Shown here: positions 20,907-28,698 of the stretch, one piece after another | Numbering within the stretch: position 1 is the stretch's first letter | Layout: every line of letters begins with the position of its first letter | Assembly (NCBI GenBank): GCA_036940085.1 | Contig: JALLBK010000051.1 | Span: 1 to 54,894 of the forward strand | Origin: Discostella pseudostelligera | Taxonomy: Eukaryota; Bacillariophyta; Thalassiosirophyceae; Thalassiosirales; Thalassiosiraceae | Length of the DNA stretch: 54,894 nucleotides | Direction of reading: 5' to 3' | The notes under the pieces: generated by a model | Database searches by the model: none | The model's input: the letters and a program-made list of their open reading frames with translations, nothing else | What the model was told of the DNA's origin: nothing | Program-made: the position numbers and the translations under genes

Positions 20907-22694
20907 TCACATGTCAACGCTCTCGTCTGGTATTGGATCGTCATCAACATAGAGCTGATTCGTCACCCAAACTTCATCATTCAGTGAGAAATCCGGCTGG
21001 AACCGCCCATGCAAACCACCTTCATCTTCGGCATTGAATCCGGTCTTTACCCACTTCCACCGAGCATGGGTTCGGTTGAACAATTCTAATGTTCCGTATC
21101 CGTACATGGAGTGATCGCGAACCTTAATCCACTCTTCAGCGACGGTGTCGTTGATGTACGGTTCATTCGCTTGTCGACCACCATTGCCTTGAATAATATG
21201 TATTGGCCCTCGTGGATCAGGCTTAGAATCTATTGTTGGAACAGTCCTCATGTAGCTGTGAAGATGTCCGGCCACAACAAAGTTGACTCTGTGTCGAACA
21301 AAGACCGGCTCAAGATGTACACGTGCCTCTGTCATGAAGATCTCACGTTTGTGATCATGGAAGGTGGAATAAAGTGGGCAGTGAAGCATGATTATGAGCC
21401 AAGGAGTCACCGATCGATCGACATGTTCAAGTTCCGATAACAGCCACTCATGTTGGATCGATCCAGGAAGGAATGACGAATACGAACTCAAGACGATATG
21501 CTTCGAAGGTCCAAATACGAAGGAGTAATACGCATTTCCAAACTCATACGGTACAAAGGTCTTTGCCTGAAAGTATTCAAAGTCAGGCGTCTCGCCCTTG
21601 TAAAACAAATCATTGGTGGCAAGGTTTCGAATAGCCGGCTCTACTTGTGGCATTCGGAATCTCTTCTCATACGCCGTCCCAATCTCCATTGTATCCTTAT
21701 GGTCCAAATCATGATTCCCCAATGCAATTTGCACCGGAATGGATTTGAAGAAAGTGTGCTCTCCCATCATATCCATCCAATCATCCCATATGGCATGATC
21801 GCCATCGGCATACGAGATATCTCCGGCAAGTAAGATGCAATCGATGCCCTTGTTGTGATCATGATGAAATGTCTCCTCGAGAGTGTCTGCTCCATCTTTT
21901 TTGAGGCTGATCTCTTCCAAATTTTTCACAGTCTCTCGCGAATGTGGACGAGCGGCCAAGTCTCCCAATACTGCAAATTTGACCGATCGATCCAATGGTG
22001 GGGGGTACCAATGGCCAGGAGCAGGCGGGGTAAGGAATGTCCACTGGTCGCTTTCCGAAAGAATCTCATCGTTGTCGTCAACGCGCAGAAGTAGTAGACA
22101 TCGGTAATAATATCGTGTACCAGGTTTCAAGCCATTCAATTCAATATGATAAATGGCATCCGAGTAGTAATGCGTCTCTCCATGCTTCGATAGCCTCAAT
22201 TGATGCCGTGTCAAAGACGCATTGTAACTCTGCGCGTCGTGTGCATGTAAGATGTACCACCGAGACATATCTTGAGAATTCTCCCCAACTGCTACAACTC
22301 CCACTGCCACGGATCCAACCTGACGAGCACATTCGGGTAGGAAGGAGAATGTGACCGTCATGGACGAATGGGTGGAGTTCTGATGGCTGCCAATGCTGAG
22401 GTGGATGTGTCGCGGGCGGCACAGTGTCGACAGTGAGTCGTCGTCGATTGCCCGTTGGTATTGGCTGAATCTGTGATCATGATGAGGATCTGTAGGCAGT
22501 TGGATGGTGTCATCTGCATTCTTATTGGCAATAGTGCTCAAGATTCGCGACGAAGGCAATGCACCCTGCCGCGATGGATGTTGATTCAGTGCATTGTCGG
22601 AGCGGAACTCAAACGCGATGAAGCTGAGTACACATAATAATAATAGACCTCCAAGAGATAATATTAAGACGACTTGCCGACGCTCGGTAGACAT
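20907..22694 (-). CDS. Purple acid phosphatase-like metallophosphoesterase, membrane-anchored
   Basis: Single exon, 595 aa. Purple acid phosphatases hydrolyse phosphate esters with a binuclear metal centre. A single membrane helix at about residues 8-28 with a short basic cytoplasmic end makes this a type II membrane protein facing the lumen or outside. An N-terminal beta domain (about 90-225, with GLKPGTRYYYRC) precedes the catalytic domain. Four of five metal motifs are standard: GDISY (291-295), GNHD (326-329), the His in IMLHCP (438) and GHLH (476-479). The first, normally GDxG, reads LGDLAA, with the Asp (245) kept and the Gly lost. Substrate unknown; phosphate scavenging is typical of the family. 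N-x-S/T sites such as NST, NAS and NRT fit a secreted domain. Confidence 0.88.
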   Translation of the reverse strand: MSTERRQVVLILSLGGLLLLCVLSFIAFEFRSDNALNQHPSRQGALPSSRILSTIANKNADDTIQLPTDPHHDHRFSQYQRAIDDDSLSTLCRPRHIHLSIGSHQNSTHSSMTVTFSFLPECARQVGSVAVGVVAVGENSQDMSRWYILHAHDAQSYNASLTRHQLRLSKHGETHYYSDAIYHIELNGLKPGTRYYYRCLLLLRVDDNDEILSESDQWTFLTPPAPGHWYPPPLDRSVKFAVLGDLAARPHSRETVKNLEEISLKKDGADTLEETFHHDHNKGIDCILLAGDISYADGDHAIWDDWMDMMGEHTFFKSIPVQIALGNHDLDHKDTMEIGTAYEKRFRMPQVEPAIRNLATNDLFYKGETPDFEYFQAKTFVPYEFGNAYYSFVFGPSKHIVLSSYSSFLPGSIQHEWLLSELEHVDRSVTPWLIIMLHCPLYSTFHDHKREIFMTEARVHLEPVFVRHRVNFVVAGHLHSYMRTVPTIDSKPDPRGPIHIIQGNGGRQANEPYINDTVAEEWIKVRDHSMYGYGTLELFNRTHARWKWVKTGFNAEDEGGLHGRFQPDFSLNDEVWVTNQLYVDDDPIPDESVDM

Positions 22695-23362
22695 TGTCAG
22701 TTTAGGAACAGATTAGTAGTAGCTTGGGACGATATAATATGCGGATCGTTGATGACGGCAAGTGCTAGATATGGTAGGACAAGAGCAAGCGGCATGGCCA
22801 TGATTCATGGTGCATCTCGCGTGTCCGAAGGCGATGAGGCGATAAGGGGGAAACAACCCGGATAGGCGTTAGCGAATAACAAAAAATCGATTTTGTAAAT
22901 AACCGAACAACAAACAGACCCATTTTTGTTCAGGATTTTAGGTTTCATAATCGAAAATTGCTGAACTCTACAATTCGACCCATCCCGCGCCAACCGTCTG
23001 TCGTTGTCGCGCAGGCCGCACCGGCGCGAAGTCGTCTGTCCTTGGTCTGTCATCATGGAGAGAGTTGACTCGACTCCTTCCGCTGCCAAGCCCAATGCCA
23101 AACTACCTTTCAGCACTGCGTCGAAATGCTGAAGAGAACGACCCATCGTGTCTATCAAAGGTGCTACCACTCGTTGATGCGAAAAAAGTTGTACCATATC
23201 TAGATTATGGGTTATTGCTCTAGCTTCGTTACTACCTTCGGAGTAATTCGCCAAGTTCTACGAACAACTTCACCCAAGCATCCAGCAAGATGAGCAGCAC
23301 CCTCGTTCCTCGATCTCTCTCCCTCGTACTAAACCTGACGACTTCTACATTTCTTCATATAT
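22695..23362. other. Intergenic region between phosphatase and eIF3g
   Basis: 668 bp; upstream of the phosphatase gene and downstream of eIF3g, both minus. A minus-strand frame of about 149 codons (23254-22805) has no features I can support. No E2F-like or CACGTG word stands out here. Confidence 0.4.
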
Positions 23363-24490
23363 CTACCTCACCCCCGTAGTCAAATTACTTGCAAACGAAA
23401 CCTTCTCCTTCGTATCCTGCGCCAAAGCCTTACCATACCCACTACGAAAGCTCGTCCCCCCCGCCGGATCCTTGGGAGCACTTGGCCTCGCCCACTCCAA
23501 CTTGAGAATTAAATGATCATATCCATGCCCTTGAAGTTTGGCCATGGCCATGGCTGCATCTTGCTGATGTATAAACGACACAAAGGCAAAGCCACGTGAT
23601 TGCAATGTCTCCTTATCCTTGGCAAGGTACACACGTGAGATCCGACCAAAGGCCGAGAATAGGTCTTGTAGATCGGCTTCGGTGGTATCTTCGGAAATGT
23701 TGGTGACACGGATGGTATTTTGATCGCGATTGTCATTTCGTCGATCGCCGCCCATACCACCACCACCATCGCCTCCCCCAGCAGCGGAGGCCAGTGCCGC
23801 AAGAGATTTGCCACCCATGCCTGAGGAGGCACCACCCGCACCACCACGTGCCGAGGGGGGTACATACTTGGCCCCACCTCCCCCTGCTGCTGCACCACCA
23901 GCTCCAACTTGAGTCCATCCATCTTCCCCACCACCAGCGCCACCCTCATCCATAACCGCATCCCCATCGACGTCATACTTCCTCTGCAACGTTCTCATAT
24001 TCTGCTTGGCCCAAAAGGCATTCAAATTTCCTGAAATAGCCTTCCCAGCATCCTCTTCTTGTAAATCCACATCGGCATGAGGATCTTCCAAATAGATATC
24101 TTCCCGACTATGAATGGTAACATTCGATTGATCTTCCTCCGTATTGGCCAAACCAAACTTTTTCCATTTCCGACGGGCAGCCACAGCAACATTTTCAAGA
24201 ACTTTATCATGAGTGATACGGATCGTGGTGGTGGTTTTTAAGAGACGGTTGGGGTTGGCAGGATCGAGACGGTAGGAGGTGATGATTTGTATACCCTTGG
24301 AGTCGATTCGTGATTTGTGGGTGGGAGGGACGGTGATGCCGCCGCCGCCGCCACTGGACGACGACGACGAAGCTGCGGCGGCGGCGGCGGCGGTTTCGGG
24401 CGCAGCGGGAGTGTCGAGAATAATTTGAGATTCTTCCTCGTCGGAATCATCTGCATCGCCCCATCGCTCTTTGGTGGGAGTCGGTGCCAT
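23363..24490 (-). CDS. EIF3G: Translation initiation factor eIF3 subunit G
   Basis: Single exon, 375 aa from the ATG at 24490-24488 (MAPTPTKERWGDADDSDEE, the usual eIF3g beginning). Upstream in-frame codons are low-complexity and excluded. eIF3g is the RNA-binding arm of eIF3 in the cytosol, needed for scanning and reinitiation. The N-terminal domain (about 50-140) has the conserved KGIQIITSYRLD and RKWKKFGLA segments. A C-terminal RRM lies at about 258-335, with RNP2 (TIRVTNIS) and RNP1 (RGFAFVSF). Odd: the CCHC zinc knuckle that animal and fungal eIF3g carry between these domains is absent; the middle is Gly/Ala-rich and has no Cys. A (GA)n tract lies immediately 5' of the start codon in the mRNA sense. 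Head-to-head with the FYVE-SYLF gene. Confidence 0.92.
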   Translation of the reverse strand: MAPTPTKERWGDADDSDEEESQIILDTPAAPETAAAAAAASSSSSSGGGGGITVPPTHKSRIDSKGIQIITSYRLDPANPNRLLKTTTTIRITHDKVLENVAVAARRKWKKFGLANTEEDQSNVTIHSREDIYLEDPHADVDLQEEDAGKAISGNLNAFWAKQNMRTLQRKYDVDGDAVMDEGGAGGGEDGWTQVGAGGAAAGGGGAKYVPPSARGGAGGASSGMGGKSLAALASAAGGGDGGGGMGGDRRNDNRDQNTIRVTNISEDTTEADLQDLFSAFGRISRVYLAKDKETLQSRGFAFVSFIHQQDAAMAMAKLQGHGYDHLILKLEWARPSAPKDPAGGTSFRSGYGKALAQDTKEKVSFASNLTTGVR

Positions 24491-24802
24491 GGTCTCTCTC
24501 TCTCTCTCTCTCTCAAGCTTGGATTGAATGCTCTTCCGTCGGTGCGTAGGGAAGGCGGCGGCCGTCTTTGTTTGGGTCTGCTCTCTAGTGGATTTGGTAT
24601 TTGGTTTCGTGTGTGGCTGTGGATGGACGATGGGGAGGTGGTGGGCGCGCCAAAATGATCGTCTGTCTGGCGCCAAAATTTTGAAATAATCGGGAGTCTC
24701 TACTTTGACTTCTTGCTGGATTCGCAACGACGTCGACCAGGAACCAGGACGTCCGCCGCCGTCGGGAGCTAGCGACGACCCTCACACATCATCATCATCA
24801 TC
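24491..24802. promoter_or_regulatory. Bidirectional promoter with two E2F-like sites
   Basis: 312 bp between the starts of eIF3g (-) and the FYVE-SYLF gene (+). GCGCCAAAA occurs twice, at 24647-24655 and 24670-24678 (TTTTGGCGC on the other strand), 23 bp apart. This matches the TTTSGCGC E2F consensus. Confidence 0.5.
24493..24514. repeat. (TC)11 microsatellite
   Basis: Eleven TC dinucleotides, read as GA repeats in the eIF3g 5' UTR, two bases before its start codon. Confidence 0.9.
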
Positions 24803-26689
24803 ATGAGCGGCGGCAACATTCATCATCGGCCAATAGGAGCAACAATGGGTCCGACTGTGGCCATCCTCCCCCCACTGTCAGAAGATTCAATCGCTGGTCC
24901 ATCTTCATCATCATCGTCACCGGCGCGAGCATTCTTGACGCACAATCAAAATGAGAACTTCTTTGCCACCGCCGCCGCCAGCAGCAGCAATTTAACACTC
25001 CCAGATCCACAAACTGCCTCCCCCCGTCTTTCCTCGCCATGGGATTCCGATCAATCTTCCAATCACTGCTCCTCCTGCCATCGACAATTCGATGCCTTCT
25101 TTCAACGAAAACATCACTGTCGATTATGTGGTAAATTATTCTGTCATGATTGTAGTAATACAAAATGTTTGATACCACCCAGTGCTTTGGTGTTGAAGGG
25201 CAGTGACAGTGGGGGTGGTGGTCCAAGTTTCTTCTCGCCTAGTGAGCAGGGCGCAGATGCCAACATTTCTTACGTCAGTTCTTCCACCTCCAATTCGTAT
25301 TCTCGAACACAATATGACGACACCCTCCTCTACGGCCGAGGACTTGAACAACGCATCCTCGCCGCACGACATCCTCAACGGACCTGTCATTCCTGTCACG
25401 CCCAATTAGCACCCCTCCAAGAGGAATTATGTCTACGGAATTCCAATGCCATGAGGTATAATTACATTGATGAAGGAGATGAATTGCGTAAGATTTGTAA
25501 TAGTCCATTGGCATTTACATTAGGGCATGAGGTTAGAAAGGCGGCGTATGCACTTGGAAATTTGTTGCCTGGAACTGGTGGTGGAGGTGGTAGAAGTAGT
25601 GCGGGGAAGCGGGGTGGATTTGTACCAACGTCATCCAACTACTATCCCACTTCAGCAACAACATCGGAATGGGAAGGTGATTACTATCACAACAACGGAG
25701 ATGTGAACGAGGATAATCAGTGTCACATTCCCAATGCCGTCGCCGAATCCTGCAAAACTTTTGATCCATCGTTACGTAACATCGATGGAGGGATGCTGCA
25801 TATACCCACCAAATTATTGAATAGAGCCAAAGGTGTAGCCATTGTGACATGCTGTAAAGGTGGTTTGGGATTTGCGGGGTTTGAATTTGGTACTGGATTA
25901 GTTGTGGCACGACGAGGCGCAGGAGTTGGAGTCGGAGGAGTAGACGGAAGTAGTGCCTCATTGGACGATTGGTCGGCACCATCGGCCATTGGCATTGCCG
26001 GATTTGCATGGGGGGCATTACTTGGAGCACAGGTGTCAGATCATGTCTTTTTACTAATGACGGATGATGCTGTTCGGTTATTCGCTAGTGAAAAGGGGGG
26101 CAAATCATTCCAGCTTGGTGCTGATGTTGGTGTGGCCGTTGGTCCGGTGGGTAGGAGTGCCGAGGCAGACTTTGGCGCCGGTGGTGGTGGTGGTGGTGGA
26201 TATGATGGTGGACAACATGGTCTAGCAGCAAGAGGAGGAGGCGGCGGAATTGTCATGGCACCAATATTCACCTACTCTCTTTCCCGAGGATTGTATGCGG
26301 GTATATCTCTCGACGGTCGAATATTAATGACACGAGATCGAGTGAATGAAAAGTTCTATGGTAGGTCAGTGTCGCCGCGTGAGTTGCTCTCAGGACAGGT
26401 GCCCATCCCACCCGCCGCACAGCCTTTGTATGATGCACTGAAGAGATGTCGGATTTATGGTGATGGTGGAAGTCGAGGCAACGAGGGAAGTAGGAGCATG
26501 GATGAGCATCATGGTGGCGTCGGAAGTAGCACTGGTGGTAGTAGTGGGTTCATGGAACGCTTAAGCTATACTACCGGTGCGGGCCTGCCGGTGTCTCTAT
26601 CTCCCAATGGTCGGTATTCTAGTACTTCCGCGAACAACAATCCGTATGATCTGTCGGGAAGGACGAACTTTGACCGCAACTTTTATTGA
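24803..26689 (+). CDS. FYVE zinc finger plus SYLF (Ysc84/DUF500) domain protein
   Basis: Single exon, 628 aa. FYVE domains bind PI3P on endosomes; SYLF domains bind phosphoinositides and actin regulators. Plants have a similar FYVE-SYLF protein. The FYVE ligands are C89/C92, C106/C109, C114/C117 and C195/C198, with the basic RKHHCR at 102-107. Between the third and fourth Cys pairs there are 77 residues, far more than in an ordinary FYVE domain. The SYLF domain (about 325-545) has LLNRAKGVAIVTCCK, SAPSAIGIAGFAWGALLG, the LGADVGVAVGPVGRSAEA block, APIFTYSLSRGLYAG and FYGR. A Gly-rich insertion lies inside it. The tail is Gly/Ser-rich and disordered. Expected role: endosomal trafficking or actin linkage. 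Confidence 0.88.
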   Translation: MSGGNIHHRPIGATMGPTVAILPPLSEDSIAGPSSSSSSPARAFLTHNQNENFFATAAASSSNLTLPDPQTASPRLSSPWDSDQSSNHCSSCHRQFDAFFQRKHHCRLCGKLFCHDCSNTKCLIPPSALVLKGSDSGGGGPSFFSPSEQGADANISYVSSSTSNSYSRTQYDDTLLYGRGLEQRILAARHPQRTCHSCHAQLAPLQEELCLRNSNAMRYNYIDEGDELRKICNSPLAFTLGHEVRKAAYALGNLLPGTGGGGGRSSAGKRGGFVPTSSNYYPTSATTSEWEGDYYHNNGDVNEDNQCHIPNAVAESCKTFDPSLRNIDGGMLHIPTKLLNRAKGVAIVTCCKGGLGFAGFEFGTGLVVARRGAGVGVGGVDGSSASLDDWSAPSAIGIAGFAWGALLGAQVSDHVFLLMTDDAVRLFASEKGGKSFQLGADVGVAVGPVGRSAEADFGAGGGGGGGYDGGQHGLAARGGGGGIVMAPIFTYSLSRGLYAGISLDGRILMTRDRVNEKFYGRSVSPRELLSGQVPIPPAAQPLYDALKRCRIYGDGGSRGNEGSRSMDEHHGGVGSSTGGSSGFMERLSYTTGAGLPVSLSPNGRYSSTSANNNPYDLSGRTNFDRNFY

Positions 26690-27170
26690 ACCCAACCACT
26701 TTAGATTTGATAGGTGTTTGTTTGTTTGTTTGCTCTCTGAAACTGAATAGAGTGTAGATTGAGAATAGATGTAAAATTAACGGCGTGAAGATATGTTCTG
26801 ACGGTAGCATTCATCAAAGGTGGTTGAGATGTACTCGAGAGTTAACATCCAAACGAAACGAATGGTTCGAACCGTTCCACTCGGCAGCTCAAGCTCAAAT
26901 GTTCATGCAATCGACCACCGACTAAGAATCCATCCGTGAATGATAATAAAGAATTTATTGTTGGGTTGGGGGGAATGCGGAATTGACAATATCGACATGC
27001 CGACGCCGACCTCCTCCTCCTCCCTCGCGAAGTAGGAGTACTCCTAATACTGTACACGTGGCAATGTTTTGGCGGGAAAGCCGCCATCCGAAGTCACAAA
27101 GAAAAAGTCCGCCGCCCGCGCCGCCGTCGCCGTGAGATAGAGCAAACCAATGGTTCAATGCAATAATTGA
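26690..27170. promoter_or_regulatory. Upstream region of CSN4
   Basis: 481 bp between two plus-strand genes. CACGTG at 27055-27060 and TTTTGGCGGGAAA at 27067-27079 lie next to each other, about 90-115 bp upstream of the CSN4 start. This is the clearest pairing of the two recurrent words. The FYVE-SYLF 3' UTR also lies here, with a GTTTGTTTGTTT tract near 26717. Confidence 0.5.
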
Positions 27171-28625
27171 ATGACAATGGAAGCACACACTCAATCCGTC
27201 ACCGCCGCCATCCAGTCGTCGGACTATGCCCGACTCTCCATCATCTTCACATTGCAATGGCAATCCCTCGGCCAGGGCGAACAACGCGCACTGGCCTCGC
27301 ACTTCATCAAGACGGCCGTCTCTTCGCCAACCTTCTTCCCCACGGCATTCGCATCACCCCAAATCATGGAGGTCATACAGACTACATTAAATCATTTACC
27401 ACCATCAGTGGAGAATGCGGCGGACAATATTTTGCGTCAGAAGATATTTGACTATAAAGTGAATGAGGAGGAGGATTACAGCACTGCAGCGCGGATATTA
27501 TCGGGTCTAAAGATGGAAGAGAATGAAGAGTCCGTGTACTACATGCCACCCATTGAACGATGCGATGTCTTTGTGAAGGTGGCCGAGTGTTATCTGGAAG
27601 AGGATTTAACTGTCGAAGCGGAGGGGGCTGTGTCGAAGGCGGGTACGATTATTGAAGCTTCGGGTATAATGAGCAACCTCTCCTCCTCCAATTCGAATGA
27701 GAATGAAGAAGTTGTCAAGGATGAGCGCACCATTACAATTATATTGCGCTACAAATCCACCCATGCCAGGGTCCTCGATGCCAATCGCAAATTTTTGCAG
27801 GCTGCCGTGAAGTATCATGATTTGAGTACGGCATACTTGCATAGCAGCTCGGTGGATGTGGATGATTTGTTGGTTATGTTGGGCAGGGCGGTGACTTGTG
27901 CTATTCTGTCACCGAATTCGGCGCAGCGGCAGAGGTGAATTGGTATTACTCTGCATTATTTGCTTGCCACTTTATTTTACTATATTCTCTAATTTGAATC
28001 CGTACCATGTCTTTTTGTATGGACAGGGTGCTTGGTTTGGTGAGTGAAAGTGTGCCCGTTGTAGTTCGAGGGACAACACGCAGAATCATGATTGTATCAA
28101 GAGGCGTTGATTTCTCTCCTCATGTTGAATTTTCTACTGTTCAATTATCCAAAGGTATACAAAGATGAAAGGCTGTCTCAGCTCGATGCCATCCCTGAGT
28201 TTCAATCTCACTCTGCAGTCCTGACAAAGATGTACCTCAACCGTATCGTCCAGAAACGAGAGTTGAAGCAATTTGAATCATCGTTAGCTGATCACCAAAA
28301 GGCCATCATGTCCGACGGACTATCCATTGTAGAACGAGGTGTCCTCGAACATAATATGGTTGCCGTTAGCCAGTTGTATACGTCTATTTACTTCACACAG
28401 CTCGGTGAACTGCTGGGAGTGGTCGATGCCGATAAGGCGGAGAAGGTAGCGGCGAAAATGATCAGTGATGGTTCGCTCAGTGGTTCGATTGATGAGGTGG
28501 ACGGACTCCTACAATTTCATCCTACCAAAGGGAATGGAGAATCTTCTCTGAATCACTGGGATGAGACAATTACTAGTTTTTGTATGCAATTGAACAAGGT
28601 TACAGATGCGATCAGAGCAACATAA
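27171..28625 (+). CDS. CSN4: COP9 signalosome subunit 4
   Basis: Three exons: 27171-27934, 28027-28039 and 28155-28625; 415 aa (human about 406). CSN4 is a PCI-domain scaffold of the COP9 signalosome, which removes Nedd8 from cullins and so controls SCF ligases. SKP1 is encoded 3.4 kb downstream. Recognisable parts: TIILRYKSTHARVLDANRKF, the PCI block VYKDERLSQL and KMYLNRIVQKRELKQFE, and HQKAIMSDG...VLEHNMVAVSQLY. Exon 2 is a 13-nt microexon (VLGL) needed to keep frame between QRQR and VYKDER. Without it the conserved segment is broken. Convergent with the ABCG gene, 73 bp apart. Confidence 0.9.
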
Positions 28626-28673
28626 TGCACGGCTCGAAAATTTGATATGAGATAATTCTACTACTAGACATGA

Positions 28674-28679
28674 AATAAA
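28674..28679 (+). terminator. AATAAA-like polyadenylation signal of CSN4
   Basis: AATAAA 49 bp after the CSN4 stop, inside the 73-bp gap to the convergent ABCG stop. The tight spacing means the two 3' UTRs probably overlap. Diatom genes often lack this hexamer, so use is uncertain. Confidence 0.4.
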
Positions 28680-28698
28680 AATGTACGTTACACCATAA

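Noticed and set aside
22805..23254. 149-codon minus-strand frame between the phosphatase and eIF3g.
   Set aside because: No domain, no splice context, composition like intergenic DNA.
23363..24727. A longer eIF3g starting at 24727.
   Set aside because: The added part crosses a (GA)n tract and the E2F-like promoter sites. MAPTPTKERWGDADD is the conventional start.
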